Positions 52,883 through 63,019 of a stretch of DNA of 64,000 bases are shown piece by piece. The notes below the pieces were generated by a model. That model saw only the letters and a list, made by a program, of their open reading frames with translations, did no database searches and was not told the DNA's origin. Source of the stretch: Delftia tsuruhatensis. Its GTDB lineage: Bacteria > Pseudomonadota > Gammaproteobacteria > Burkholderiales > Burkholderiaceae_C. Both the position numbers and the translations under genes were made by a program. Every line of letters begins with the position of its first letter. Within the stretch, counting starts at the first letter, position 1. The DNA lies in contig NZ_LR813084.1 of assembly GCF_903815225.1 (NCBI RefSeq), forward strand, positions 5,046,001-5,110,000. Reading direction: 5' to 3'.

Positions 52883-54079
52883 TTAGTTGGCCTTGGGGTC
52901 CACCAGGTTCAGCTGGGTGATGCCGACGGCGTTGGCCGCCTCCACCAAGTCCTTGCTCTGCTGGACCAGGCTGTCGATGGTCGCCTGGATCCTGGCGCGC
53001 GAGGCGGAGTCACGCGCGCCCTGGATGGCCTGGTCGAACGGCGCGGGGATGGCCTGGGCCGCTTCCACCGACTGGCGGATCTGGCGCGTGGTCCTGTCGG
53101 CCAGGGCGCTGTCCTTGGCGGCGACCCAGTCCTTGATGCCGGGACCCTGCAGCAGGCTGCCGTCCAGGCGCTTGTAGCTGCCTTGCCAGACGTTGAGGAT
53201 GCCCTGGGCATTGGTCACGGCATCGCGGTGCGTGTTGTCGGAGAAGCACGAGTGCTCGTCTTCCTGGTCGCGGCTGGCCAGCGCCACTTCCAGGCGCTCG
53301 CCGGCCAGTTCCCCGCGCGACAGCGAGCCCAGGCCCACGAAGATGCGGCGCAGCGCGTCATCGGGCTTTTTCTCGAACTGGGCGCGGAAGTTCCTGGCCG
53401 AGCCCGGCTTCCACGCGTCGGCCACGGACTGCAGGTCCTCGATCAGCAGCTCGGTCACGACCTTGAGGTACTGGCGGCGGCGGTCGGCATTGGGCTTCTT
53501 GCCATCAACGTAGTCGGTGTAGGGACGGGCACCCGGACCCTTGTCGTCCAGGTCCTGGCCCCACAGCATGAATTCGATGGCGTGCCAGCCCGTGGAGACG
53601 TTCTCCTCGCCATCGTGCTCGTTGAGCTCGGCCAGGCGCTTCTTGGTGATGGCTTCCTTGCGGTTGTTGATGATGCCGGCCGTGGGATTGCCCTCGACAT
53701 AGTCCACATAGGACTCGTCCATGGGCCATGCGTTGATCTGGCCTTCGGGGCCTTCGTCGTTGTCGATGGGGCCGGCGTAGAAGCGGAAGGCCTCGGTCTG
53801 GCCATAGTACTCACGGGCGTCCAGCCAGGCCTGACGCGCACGCTGCAGGCCCTGTTCGCTGGGCGCAGCCAGGAAGGCGTCGATGGCCTTCTGCATGCTC
53901 TTGGCCGAGGTGATCGAGTCCGAGTAATTGGCATGCACCAGCGTGCTGTAGTGCCTGACCACGTCCGAGACGGAGAGGTTCTTCTTCACGGGCTGTTGGA
54001 CAGTGCCGGCGGCTGCGGCCTGGCTCATCGGGGCGGCCGCGCCCAGGGCAAGGGCGGCCGCAATCAGGATGGATTGCAT
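52883..54079 (-). CDS. Imelysin-family iron-regulated protein (IrpA/ICMP-like)
   Basis: 398 residues with a signal peptide ending near MSQAAAAG. The canonical imelysin motif GWHAIEFMLWG (GxHxxE) is intact, with EGNPTAGIINNRKE, PYTDY and FVGLGSLSRGELAGERLEVA also present. It is first in the operon and begins 61 bp from a Fur-box-like site, supporting iron control. Homologues are iron-regulated surface or periplasmic proteins proposed to act in iron uptake. The start at 54079 gives a proper signal peptide; the longer frame extends into the promoter. Confidence 0.9.
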   Translation of the reverse strand: MQSILIAAALALGAAAPMSQAAAAGTVQQPVKKNLSVSDVVRHYSTLVHANYSDSITSAKSMQKAIDAFLAAPSEQGLQRARQAWLDAREYYGQTEAFRFYAGPIDNDEGPEGQINAWPMDESYVDYVEGNPTAGIINNRKEAITKKRLAELNEHDGEENVSTGWHAIEFMLWGQDLDDKGPGARPYTDYVDGKKPNADRRRQYLKVVTELLIEDLQSVADAWKPGSARNFRAQFEKKPDDALRRIFVGLGSLSRGELAGERLEVALASRDQEDEHSCFSDNTHRDAVTNAQGILNVWQGSYKRLDGSLLQGPGIKDWVAAKDSALADRTTRQIRQSVEAAQAIPAPFDQAIQGARDSASRARIQATIDSLVQQSKDLVEAANAVGITQLNLVDPKAN

Positions 54080-54139
54080 GGCGGAAGGGAATTCAGGAAT
54101 GGAGGAACTCGGAAACTTGAAATCGGAACGCCAAAATGT

Positions 54140-54158
54140 AATGAGAATTGTTTTTATT
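54140..54158. promoter_or_regulatory. Candidate Fur box upstream of the imelysin operon
   Basis: AATGAGAATTGTTTTTATT matches the palindromic Fur consensus AATGATAATnATTATCATT at 14 of 18 positions by eye. It lies 61 bp before the first imelysin start codon, an appropriate site for iron-dependent repression. Confidence 0.65.
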
Positions 54159-54261
54159 GGCAAAATTTCCGTGATATCGCCGCACCGCCGAGCAAGGTCT
54201 TGTCCGCCCGGCGCCGCGATCCTGGCAAGCGCGGCATCTGCGCTCCATCACAGGCGGCAAC

Positions 54262-54280
54262 GGCATGGCATGGCATGGCA
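54262..54280. repeat. GGCAT tandem repeat (about 3.8 units)
   Basis: Three complete GGCAT units plus GGCA in the gene-free 418-bp stretch between the imelysin operon and the MFS gene (54080-54497). That stretch otherwise holds the Fur box, a promoter, and a leader hairpin. Confidence 0.8.
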
Positions 54281-54304
54281 AGGTCCGCCGACTTGGGGCG
54301 GCCC

Positions 54305-54333
54305 TTGCCTGGCAACCCAACCTGGCTTAGAAT
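54305..54333 (+). promoter_or_regulatory. Candidate sigma-70 promoter of the MFS gene
   Basis: TTGCCT (54305-54310) and TAGAAT (54328-54333) with a 17-bp spacer, giving a start near 54340 and a leader of about 158 bases. Confidence 0.55.
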
Positions 54334-54355
54334 ACCGCCCGCCCGGACACCTCCA

Positions 54356-54389
54356 AAAGCCCTGACTGCCTTGCCGCATTCAGGGCTTT
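54356..54389 (+). promoter_or_regulatory. Terminator-like hairpin in the MFS leader
   Basis: AAAGCCCTGA pairs with TCAGGGCTTT across a 14-base loop, followed by CGCTTTTTGC and later a run of seven T. It lies between the presumed promoter and the gene, so it may attenuate transcription or end a short RNA. Confidence 0.5.
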
Positions 54390-54497
54390 CGCTTTTTGCA
54401 GAAGCGTTTTTTTGCACAGCGGCTTGCTCTGCACGGGCCATCGCGCATGGCCCGTCCGTTGCGGTCTGCAAACCGCTTGCATTTCGAGGATTTCCAA

Positions 54498-55769
54498 GTG
54501 ACCACCATCCCTTCCGGGGCGACCGCGGCCGGTGCCGCAGGCGCCAGCACCCCCACGCATGCCCTCACGCACGTCAGCCGCGACAGCTGGAAAGCCCTGG
54601 CCGGCTCGGCCGTCGGCTACGCCATGGACGGCTTCGACCTGCTGATCCTGGGCTTCATGCTCTCGGCCATCTCGGCCGACCTGCACCTGACGCCGGGACA
54701 GGCCGGCTCGCTGGTGACCTGGACGCTGATCGGCGCCGTGTTCGGCGGCCTGTTCTTCGGCATGCTCAGCGACCGCTACGGCCGCATCCGCGTGCTGACC
54801 TGGACCATCGTGCTGTTCGCCGTGTTCACGGGCCTGTGCGCCTTCGCCCAGGGCTACTGGGACCTGCTGGTCTACCGCACCATCGCAGGCATCGGCCTGG
54901 GCGGCGAGTTCGGCATCGGCATGGCGCTGGCCGCCGAAGCCTGGCCCGCGCGCCACCGCGCACGCGTCTCGTCCTATGTGGCCCTGGGCTGGCAGATGGG
55001 CGTGCTCGGTGCCGCGCTGCTGACGCCGCTGCTGCTGCCGGTCATCGGCTGGCGCGGCATGTTCCTGGTCGGCGTGATCCCGGCCGTCGTCGCCTGGGTG
55101 ATCCGCAACAGGCTGCACGAGCCCGAGGTCTTCGTGCAGCGCCAGAAGACACAGCGACCGCCGGTGATGCAAAGCCTGAAGCTGCTGGTCAAGGACAGGG
55201 CCACGACCCGCGTCAGCCTGGGCGTGATCGTGCTGACCTCGGTGCAGAACTTCGGCTACTACGGGATCATGATCTGGATGCCCAGCTTCCTGTCCAGGCA
55301 GCTGGGCTTCAGCCTGACCAAGTCCTCGATGTGGACCGCCGTGACCGTGATCGGCATGATGGTCGGCATCTGGGTCTTCGGCCAGCTGGCCGACCGCATC
55401 GGCCGCAAGCCCAGCTTCCTGATCTTCCAGCTCGGCTCGGTCATCATGGTGCTGCTGTACTCCCAGCTCTCGGACCCCACGGCCATGCTCTGGGCCGGCG
55501 CCCTCATGGGTCTGTTCGTCAACGGCATGATGGGCGGCTACGGCGCCGTCATGAGCGAGGCCTACCCCACCGAGGCGCGCGCCACCGCGCAGAACGTGCT
55601 GTTCAACATCGGCCGCGCCGTGGGCGGCCTGGGCCCTGTGGTGATCGGCGCGCTGGCCATGGGCTACTCGTTCCAGGTCGCCATCGCGCTGCTGGCCGCG
55701 ATCTATGTGCTGGACATGCTGGCCACGGCCTTCCTGATCCCCGAACTCAAGGGGCGCGAGCTGTCCTGA
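54498..55769 (+). CDS. MFS transporter, aromatic acid:H+ symporter (AAHS) type
   Basis: 423 residues with 12 predicted TM helices. The AAHS signature after TM1 is AMDGFDLLILGFMLSAI, the MFS loop motif between TM2 and TM3 is GMLSDRYGRIRV, and IGLGGEFGIGMALAAEAWPAR and GQLADRIGRKPSF also fit. Members take up protocatechuate, 4-hydroxybenzoate and similar acids. The start is GTG 54498, with GAGGA seven bases upstream. The gene stands alone and ends at a strong terminator. Confidence 0.9.
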   Translation: MTTIPSGATAAGAAGASTPTHALTHVSRDSWKALAGSAVGYAMDGFDLLILGFMLSAISADLHLTPGQAGSLVTWTLIGAVFGGLFFGMLSDRYGRIRVLTWTIVLFAVFTGLCAFAQGYWDLLVYRTIAGIGLGGEFGIGMALAAEAWPARHRARVSSYVALGWQMGVLGAALLTPLLLPVIGWRGMFLVGVIPAVVAWVIRNRLHEPEVFVQRQKTQRPPVMQSLKLLVKDRATTRVSLGVIVLTSVQNFGYYGIMIWMPSFLSRQLGFSLTKSSMWTAVTVIGMMVGIWVFGQLADRIGRKPSFLIFQLGSVIMVLLYSQLSDPTAMLWAGALMGLFVNGMMGGYGAVMSEAYPTEARATAQNVLFNIGRAVGGLGPVVIGALAMGYSFQVAIALLAAIYVLDMLATAFLIPELKGRELS

Positions 55770-55795
55770 GCGGGCCGGCCATCCCCCTGCAATGC

Positions 55796-55823
55796 AAAGA
55801 GCTGCCGATGGCAGCTCTTTTTT
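55796..55823 (+). terminator. Intrinsic terminator after the MFS gene
   Basis: AAAGAGCTGCC-GAT-GGCAGCTCTTT, an 11-bp stem with a 3-base loop and six T. It ends 18 bp before the stop of the convergent small gene. Confidence 0.9.
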
Positions 55824-55840
55824 CATTCACCGCGCCGAGC

Positions 55841-56266
55841 TCAACTGCCTTCGTCGCACTGCTGGTGCTCGATGCGCTCCGCCGCCTGGCGGATGTCTTC
55901 CAGGAGCATCTGGTCACCGAACATCACGGAGACCTGGCCGTCCAGGCCGCGCATCTTGCCCAGCGCGGTCTCGTAGCCGCCGCTGCCCAGGCGCTTGAGC
56001 CCGCACAGCGCATAGAGCTTGGCCACGGGCGAGCGTGCCGGATCGTCGATCAGCGACAGCAGGATGGCATTCGCCTCGGGCCGCCTGAGCAGATCATCCA
56101 GATGCTGCTCCGCAGGCGATATCTGCCCGGCAAAGCCCACGAGGCCCAGGTTGAACTGTTGGGCATCGAGCGGGGTGGCATCGAAGAGGCTGGCCTGGCA
56201 GAGCATGGGAAGGCTCAGCAGCGGCACCAGCAGGCATTTGCGCAAAAGGACTTTCATGAGAGCCAT
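55841..56266 (-). CDS. Small exported hypothetical protein
   Basis: 141 residues with a signal peptide (MALMKVLLRKCLLVPLLSLPMLCQA) and a mature helical domain including AEQHLDDLLRRPEANAILLSLIDD and AKLYALCGLKRLGSGGYE, reminiscent of HEAT-like helical pairs. It ends in a Cys-containing EHQQCDEGS tail. I do not recognise the family. ATG 56257 is an alternative start; neither has an ideal ribosome site. It is on the minus strand, 64 bp downstream of modE, and may be co-transcribed with it. Confidence 0.6.
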   Translation of the reverse strand: MALMKVLLRKCLLVPLLSLPMLCQASLFDATPLDAQQFNLGLVGFAGQISPAEQHLDDLLRRPEANAILLSLIDDPARSPVAKLYALCGLKRLGSGGYETALGKMRGLDGQVSVMFGDQMLLEDIRQAAERIEHQQCDEGS

Positions 56267-56330
56267 GGACTCCGAAGTGCCTGCCGGGTTCCCTGCCATC
56301 ATGGAAACCCTGTGCAACAAGCACCCGTGC

Positions 56331-57137
56331 TCAATCCACGATGGCCAGCACCACGGCCGATCCGGCCACCTGCATCCAGACCTTGCGGCCTGCACGCAGA
56401 TTCTCGCCGGCATGGACATAGCCCACACCGCTGCCGCCCCATGGCAGTTGCGCCACCACCTCGCGCGGCGCGGCCGTGGCGCCGCGTGCCACGCGCTGCA
56501 CCGTGGCAGGCCAGAGATTGGTGCCCGCCTCGGCATCGCCCGGCGCAGAGGGCAGCACCTGCACCGCCGTCGCCTTGCACAGCGCCAGCACCGGCACACC
56601 GGGCGCGAGCGCCAGCAGCTGCACGCTTTCCTGCGTGACCCGCGCGGCGATGCGGTAGCCGCCCGGGACACCGTCCGCTCCGGCATCGGGCACCAGGCAG
56701 GCCAGCGCCTGCGCGCCCTGCGCCTTCAGCGATTCGATGCGGCAGGGCCAGAGGTTGCGCATGCTGGTGCGCAGGCCCAGCCGGGCAGCCGGCGCCAGGC
56801 CTGACGTCCCCTGTGCGGCAAAGCGGCGCAGCACCTGTACCTTCGCATCTTCCAGCGCGTCGGCCATGGCCAGCAGCGACAGGCCGGCCTCGGTGATGCG
56901 CGCGCCGCCGCCGCCCGCCCCCCCCACCGAGCGCTCGACCAGGGCACGGCCGGCCAGGTTGGTCAGCACATCCAGCGCCTGCCAGGCCGCCTTGTAGCTG
57001 ATGCCGGCCTCGCGCGCGGCCTGGGAGATGGAATGGCCCGCGGCGATATGGCGCAGGATGGCGATGCGCCGGTCGGCCGGGTCATGGCCCAGCGCAGGCA
57101 GCAGTTCGGACAGGGGCAGGGAGGGGTCGGCGGTCAT
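56331..57137 (-). CDS. modE: Molybdate-responsive transcriptional regulator ModE
   Basis: 268 residues. N-terminal winged HTH: DRRIAILRHIAAGHSISQAAREAGISYKAAWQALDVL (in two blocks), ERSVGGAGGGGARITEAG wing, then two TOBE/Mop domains: SMRNLWPCRIESLK and GTNLWPATVQRVARGATAAPREVVAQL. Mop domains bind molybdate and allow repression of modABC. It is divergent from modA across 117 bp that contains a ModE-type inverted repeat. Start ATG 57137; ATG 57146 and 57155 are alternatives. Confidence 0.93.
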   Translation of the reverse strand: MTADPSLPLSELLPALGHDPADRRIAILRHIAAGHSISQAAREAGISYKAAWQALDVLTNLAGRALVERSVGGAGGGGARITEAGLSLLAMADALEDAKVQVLRRFAAQGTSGLAPAARLGLRTSMRNLWPCRIESLKAQGAQALACLVPDAGADGVPGGYRIAARVTQESVQLLALAPGVPVLALCKATAVQVLPSAPGDAEAGTNLWPATVQRVARGATAAPREVVAQLPWGGSGVGYVHAGENLRAGRKVWMQVAGSAVVLAIVD

Positions 57138-57220
57138 GCGCGACATCATGCCCCGCAAGCGCTATGTCCCGCCAGATAAAACGCCTGCACCTTGGAGATG
57201 TGCGGTCAGGTCGCTACACT

Positions 57221-58046
<826 letters not shown>

Positions 58047-58084
58047 TTGGAGGCCTGCGCCGCGAACCACCGAATTCTTCCCGC

Positions 58085-58765
58085 ATGATTCTTACCGCCG
58101 ACGACTACGCCGCCATACGGCTGACGCTGGAGCTGGCCACCGTGACCACGGTGCTGCTGCTGGCGCTGTGCACGCCGCTGGCCTGGTGGCTGGCCCATAC
58201 GCGTTCGCGCTGGCGAGGGCCCATCGGCGCCGTGGTGGCGCTGCCGCTGGTGCTGCCGCCCACGGTGATCGGCTTCTACCTGCTGGTCACCATGGGCCCC
58301 AACGGACCCGTGGGGCAGCTGACGCAGGCGCTGGGGCTGCGCACCCTGCCCTTCACCTTTCCCGGTCTGGTCATCGGCTCGCTGGTGTATTCCATGCCGT
58401 TCACGGTGCAGCCGCTGCAGCGCGCCTTCGAGTCGCTGGGCAAGCGTCCCTTGGAGGCTGCGGCCAGCCTGGGCGCGGGTCCTGTGGACCGCTTCTTCAC
58501 CGTGGCGCTGCCGCTGGCGCGCCCGGGCTTCATCACGGCGGCCGTGCTGACTTTCGCGCACACGGTGGGCGAGTTCGGCGTGGTGCTGATGCTGGGCGGC
58601 AACATCCCCGGCGTGACGCGCGTGGTCTCGGTGCAGATCTACGACCATGTGGAAGCCATGGAGTACGCCCACGCGCACTGGCTGGCCGGCGGCATGGTGG
58701 TGTTCTCCTTCCTGGTGCTGCTGGCCCTGCACCTGCTGCAGCCGCGCGAGGACCGCCGGGCATGA
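58085..58765 (+). CDS. modB: Molybdate ABC transporter permease
   Basis: 226 residues with five TM helices. The permease-ATPase coupling motif is EAAASLGAGPVDRFFTVALPLARPGF (EAA...G...P), and LPLVLPPTVIGFYLL and FAHTVGEFGVVLMLGGNIPGVTR are ModB blocks. It forms the membrane channel for molybdate. It overlaps modC by ATGA (58762-58765), so permease and ATPase are coupled. Confidence 0.94.
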   Translation: MILTADDYAAIRLTLELATVTTVLLLALCTPLAWWLAHTRSRWRGPIGAVVALPLVLPPTVIGFYLLVTMGPNGPVGQLTQALGLRTLPFTFPGLVIGSLVYSMPFTVQPLQRAFESLGKRPLEAAASLGAGPVDRFFTVALPLARPGFITAAVLTFAHTVGEFGVVLMLGGNIPGVTRVVSVQIYDHVEAMEYAHAHWLAGGMVVFSFLVLLALHLLQPREDRRA

Positions 58766-59883
58766 TGACCGCCTTCTCCCCGCCCCCGATGTACGGCGAC
58801 CTCAACGGCGCCGAAATCCTTGCCACGCTCGCGCTGGCACGCGCCGACTTCCGCCTCGACGTGCGGCTGCAGTTGCCGGGCCGCGGCGTCACGGCCCTGT
58901 TCGGGCCCTCGGGCTGCGGCAAGACCACCTGCCTGCGCAGCCTGGCGGGGCTGGAGCGCGCGCGCGGCCGCGTCGTGGTCAACGGCGCCGTCTGGCAGGA
59001 CGACGATGCCGGCCGATGGCTTCCCACGCACCAGCGCGCACTGGGCTACGTGTTCCAGGAAGCCAGCCTGTTCGCCCACCTGAGCGTGCGCCGCAACATC
59101 GACTACGGCCTCAAGCGCACGCCGGCCGCGCGGCGCAAGGTGTCCCAGGACCAGGCCGTGGCCTTGCTGGGCATAGGCCACCTGATGGACCGCATGCCTT
59201 CCACGCTGTCGGGCGGAGAGCGCCAGCGAGTGGCCATCGCGCGGGCCCTGGCCACCAGCCCGCAGGTACTGCTGATGGATGAGCCGCTGGCCGCGCTGGA
59301 CGCACAGCGCAAGGCCGAGGTCCTGCCCTATCTGGACCAGTTGCGCCGCGAACTCGACATCCCCGTCGTCTATGTGAGCCACTCCATCGACGAGGTCGCG
59401 CGCCTGGCCCGGCACATGGTGCTGCTGGACACCGGCCGCATCGTCGCGGCCGGTCCCACGGACCAGTTGCTGGCACGCCTGGACCTGCCGCTGAGCGCCG
59501 GCGACACGGCGGCCGCCGTGGTCCATGCACGGGCACTGCACCACGACCCCGCCACGCACCTGGGCACGCTGCAATTCGACGGAGGCCAGCTGCGCATGGT
59601 CATGGCGACGCCGCGCCCCGTGGAGGAGCCGGTGCAGTTGCGCGTGCAGGCACGCGACGTGAGCCTGAGCCTGAAGCACCCCGAGGACAGCAGCATCCTC
59701 AACATCCTGCCCGCCACCGTGTGCGACACGCGCGAGGACGGCCCGGGCCAGGTCATGGTCTCGCTGCAACTGGGCCAGGCCCGGCTGCTGGCGCGGATCA
59801 CCGCGCATTCGGCACGGCAGCTGGCCATCGCCCCGGGCCTGCATGTCTTTGCGCAGATCAAGGGCATGGCACTGCTGGACTGA
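58762..59883 (+). CDS. modC: Molybdate ABC transporter ATP-binding protein
   Basis: 373 residues. Walker A GPSGCGKTT, Q-loop context VFQEASLFAHLSV, signature LSGGERQRVAIARAL, Walker B LLMDEPLAALD, H-switch VYVSHSIDEV, and a C-terminal TOBE/Mop domain from about 300 (VQARDVSLSLKHPEDSSILNILPATV). It powers ModB. The ATG at 58765 is a near-equal alternative start. Ends 51 bp before fdhD, so the whole modABC-fdhD set may be one transcript. Confidence 0.95.
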   Translation: MMTAFSPPPMYGDLNGAEILATLALARADFRLDVRLQLPGRGVTALFGPSGCGKTTCLRSLAGLERARGRVVVNGAVWQDDDAGRWLPTHQRALGYVFQEASLFAHLSVRRNIDYGLKRTPAARRKVSQDQAVALLGIGHLMDRMPSTLSGGERQRVAIARALATSPQVLLMDEPLAALDAQRKAEVLPYLDQLRRELDIPVVYVSHSIDEVARLARHMVLLDTGRIVAAGPTDQLLARLDLPLSAGDTAAAVVHARALHHDPATHLGTLQFDGGQLRMVMATPRPVEEPVQLRVQARDVSLSLKHPEDSSILNILPATVCDTREDGPGQVMVSLQLGQARLLARITAHSARQLAIAPGLHVFAQIKGMALLD

Positions 59884-59934
59884 GTCCCTGCGGCGCGCCG
59901 ATATCATGGCCCCACCACCCGTGCGGCCCCTGCC

Positions 59935-60837
59935 ATGAACGCCCTCACCGAACCCCTGCCCGAGTCCGGCGCCGCCTGTCCGGTCGCCATCCCCGCCATC
60001 GCCGCGTTGCGCAGCGTCGACGTCACCCGCCTGCGGCTGGAGGACGACGGCACGGTGCGCGCCTGGCCCGAGCCCCAGGTCCTGGCCAGCGAAGTCCCCA
60101 TCGCCCTGGTCTTCAACGGCATCTCGCATGCCGTGATGATGGGAACGCCCTCCGACCTGGAGGACTTCGCGCTGGGCTTCGCCCTGACCGAAGGCATCCT
60201 GGACAGCGCTGCCGACTGCTACGGCATCGAAGTGCGCCCCGTGGCGGCCGAGGCCGCGGGACTGCCGGCCGGCATGGATGGCATCGAGGTGCAGCTCGAT
60301 GTCGCCTCGCGCTGCTTCGCGCGGCTCAAGGACCGGCGCCGCAGCATGAGCGGGCGCACGGGCTGCGGTGTCTGCGGCGTGGACAGCTTCGCGGCGCTGG
60401 ACCTGTCCTTCGACCCGCTGCCTGCACACGGCTGGATCGCCCGTGTCGATGCAGCCACGGTCTGCGCCGCCATGGCCGCCCTGCCGCCGCAGCAGTTGCT
60501 CAACGCCCAGGCCGGCGCCGTGCATGCCGCAGGCTGGGCCGGGCTGGACGGGCAATTGACCGACGTGCTCGAGGACGTGGGCCGCCACAACGCGCTGGAC
60601 AAGCTCGTGGGCCGGCTCGCGCGCACAAGCCGCCTGGGCGAGCCAGGCTTCGTCGTGCTGTCCAGCCGTGGCAGCCATGAGCTGGTGCGCAAGTGCGCCA
60701 GGGTCGGCATCGCGGCGCTGGCCACCATTTCCGCGCCCACGGCCATGGGCGTGCAGATGGCCGAGCTGACGGGCCTGCGCTTCTGGGGCCTGTGCCGGCC
60801 GCCCAGGGCCGTGCTCTATGCGCCGGGCAGCGCCTGA
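59935..60837 (+). CDS. fdhD: Formate dehydrogenase accessory sulfurtransferase FdhD
   Basis: 300 residues. The conserved Cys motif is GRTGCGVCGVDSF with C144 and C147, which transfer sulfur to the molybdenum (bis-MGD) cofactor. Other blocks are EVPIALVFNGISHAVMMGTPSDLEDFALGFALTEGI, EDVGRHNALDKLVG, and VVLSSRGSHELVRKC. It activates formate dehydrogenase. Its presence behind modABC ties molybdate import to molybdoenzyme maturation. No formate dehydrogenase subunits are in the window. Confidence 0.95.
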   Translation: MNALTEPLPESGAACPVAIPAIAALRSVDVTRLRLEDDGTVRAWPEPQVLASEVPIALVFNGISHAVMMGTPSDLEDFALGFALTEGILDSAADCYGIEVRPVAAEAAGLPAGMDGIEVQLDVASRCFARLKDRRRSMSGRTGCGVCGVDSFAALDLSFDPLPAHGWIARVDAATVCAAMAALPPQQLLNAQAGAVHAAGWAGLDGQLTDVLEDVGRHNALDKLVGRLARTSRLGEPGFVVLSSRGSHELVRKCARVGIAALATISAPTAMGVQMAELTGLRFWGLCRPPRAVLYAPGSA

Positions 60838-60910
60838 CCCAATGCCCCGGTGCAGCACCCCTGGCCGCGCATCTTCGTAGAATCGCGGGTTCAGCCCCTG
60901 GATGTACACC

Positions 60911-61312
60911 ATGAACCGCTGCAAGCCTCTTCTCTCCCCCGCCCGGCGCCTGTGCGCCGGCGCACTGCTCGCCGCGCTGGCCTGCGCCAGCCTGGGTGCC
61001 GCCGCGCAAGGCCTGCCCTCCAACGAGACGCGCAACTTCCCGCCGCAGACCCAGTTCGGCGAACTGCTCGTGACCTCCAGGTTTCCCGAGATAGAAATCG
61101 ACGGCAAGGCCATGCGCACCACGCCAGGCTTTCGCCTGTTCAGCCCCGAGCGCACCCTGGTGCAGGCGCCCAACTACCAGGGCAGCAAGCTCGTCGTGGG
61201 CTACGTGATCGAGCCGCAGACGCAGTGGGTGCACCAGGCCTGGATCCTGACCAAGGCCGAAGCCGACAAGCACTACAAACCCAGGTCGATGCTGCTGCGC
61301 ATCTTCAACTGA
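60911..61312 (+). CDS. Small exported hypothetical protein
   Basis: 133 residues with a signal peptide (hydrophobic stretch [21 protein letters not shown]). The mature part includes [36 protein letters not shown] and [21 protein letters not shown] do not recognise the family. An in-frame ATG at 60902 is an alternative start; neither has a strong ribosome site. It lies between fdhD and miaB in the same orientation. Confidence 0.75.
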   Translation: MNRCKPLLSPARRLCAGALLAALACASLGAAAQGLPSNETRNFPPQTQFGELLVTSRFPEIEIDGKAMRTTPGFRLFSPERTLVQAPNYQGSKLVVGYVIEPQTQWVHQAWILTKAEADKHYKPRSMLLRIFN

Positions 61313-61452
61313 GGCCGGAGCTCCCCGCCCAAGCATCGGCAAAGGCCCGCGCAGACGCGGCCATGGGCCATCCCTTCGCTCCGGGGTGGCCGCCCTTTCC
61401 ATTTTTTCGCAGACCGCCCTGTCCTGTGGTGGCTGCACGACGGAACCCCACC

Positions 61453-62781
61453 ATGTCCAAGAAAGTCTTTATCAAAACCTTCGGCTGCCAGATGAACGAG
61501 TACGACTCGGACAAGATGGCCGACGTGCTGGGCGCGGCCCAGGGCTACGAATCCACCGACGATCCCGAGCAGGCCGACCTCATCCTGTTCAACACCTGCT
61601 CCGTGCGCGAGAAGGCGCAGGAGAAGGTGTTCAGCGACCTGGGACGCTACAAGCACCTGAAGGAGCGCGGTGTGCTCATCGGCGTGGGAGGCTGCGTGGC
61701 CAGCCAGGAAGGCGAGGAGATCATCAAGCGCGCGCCCTACGTGGACGTGGTCTTCGGCCCGCAGACCCTGCACCGCCTGCCCGATCTGCTCAACGCGCGC
61801 GCGGCCCGGCAAAAGCCCCAGGTGGACATCAGCTTCCCCGAGATCGAGAAGTTCGACCATCTGCCGCCTGCCCGCGTGGAAGGCGCATCGGCCTTCGTCT
61901 CCATCATGGAAGGCTGCTCCAAGTACTGCAGCTACTGCGTCGTGCCCTATACCCGCGGCGAAGAGGTCAGCCGCCCGTTCGAGGACGTGCTGGTCGAGGT
62001 CGCCGGCCTGGCCGACCAGGGCGTCAAGGAAGTCACGCTGCTGGGCCAGAACGTCAATGCCTACCTCGGAAAGATGGGCGACACCGCCGAGATCGCCGAC
62101 TTCGCCCTGCTGCTCGAATACGTCTCCGAGATCCCCGGCATCGAACGCATCCGCTACACCACCAGCCACCCCAACGAGTTCACGCCGCGCCTGATCGAGG
62201 CCTACGCCCGGCTGCCCAAGCTGGTCAGCCACCTGCACCTGCCCGTGCAGCACGGCAGCGACAAGATCCTCATGGCCATGAAGCGCGGCTACACGGCCAT
62301 GGAATACAAGAGCACCATCCGCAAGCTGCGCGCCATCCGGCCCGAGATGGCCATGAGCAGCGACTTCATCGTGGGCTTCCCCGGCGAGACCGAAGAGGAT
62401 TTCCAGAAGATGATGAAGCTCATCCACGACGTGCGCTTCGACAACAGCTTCAGCTTCATCTTCAGCCCGCGCCCCGGCACGCCGGCCGCCAACCTGCACG
62501 ACGACACGCCCCACGACGTGAAGCTGCGCCGCCTCCAGGAGCTGCAGGCCGTGATCAACCAGAACATCAAGGACATCAGCGACGAGCGCGTGGGCACGGT
62601 GCAGCGCCTGCTGGTCGAAGGCCTGTCCAAGCGCGACGGCAGCGAACTCATGGGCCGCACCGAGTGCAACCGCGTGGTCAATTTCCCCGGCAACGAACGC
62701 CTGATCGGCCAGATGGTCGATGTGAAGATCACCGAGGCGCGCACCTTCACGCTGCGTGGCGAGGTGGTGGTGCGCCACTGA
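61453..62781 (+). CDS. miaB: tRNA-2-methylthio-N6-dimethylallyladenosine synthase MiaB
   Basis: 442 residues. N-terminal UPF0004 domain with auxiliary-cluster Cys C12 ([10 protein letters not shown]), C49 ([10 protein letters not shown]) and C81 (GGCVASQ). The radical-SAM cluster is C155-SKY-C159-SY-C162. [20 protein letters not shown] and [16 protein letters not shown] are core blocks, and a C-terminal TRAM domain ([29 protein letters not shown] in part) is present. It methylthiolates A37 of tRNA. Length is typical and the start [12 protein letters not shown] is the usual one. Confidence 0.97.
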   Translation: MSKKVFIKTFGCQMNEYDSDKMADVLGAAQGYESTDDPEQADLILFNTCSVREKAQEKVFSDLGRYKHLKERGVLIGVGGCVASQEGEEIIKRAPYVDVVFGPQTLHRLPDLLNARAARQKPQVDISFPEIEKFDHLPPARVEGASAFVSIMEGCSKYCSYCVVPYTRGEEVSRPFEDVLVEVAGLADQGVKEVTLLGQNVNAYLGKMGDTAEIADFALLLEYVSEIPGIERIRYTTSHPNEFTPRLIEAYARLPKLVSHLHLPVQHGSDKILMAMKRGYTAMEYKSTIRKLRAIRPEMAMSSDFIVGFPGETEEDFQKMMKLIHDVRFDNSFSFIFSPRPGTPAANLHDDTPHDVKLRRLQELQAVINQNIKDISDERVGTVQRLLVEGLSKRDGSELMGRTECNRVVNFPGNERLIGQMVDVKITEARTFTLRGEVVVRH

Positions 62782-63019
62782 CGGACCCTGCCGCGGCACA
62801 CGGGCAAAAGGCGGGGCATGGCGTGTAACAGAGCGTGAAAACAGGCGGGCGGCACTGGCTGGACACAGGGGCTGCCGATAGCATCTCGGGGTCGCCGCCT
62901 TGAGGCCCATCGGGCTGCATGGCTCTCCCAGCATCGCTTGCCTGCTATCGATTCCATGACCCTACCCCAGCCCGCCCCCCTGCCTCCCCGTCCTGGAGGG
63001 CGAAGCCCTGCACGCCTTC

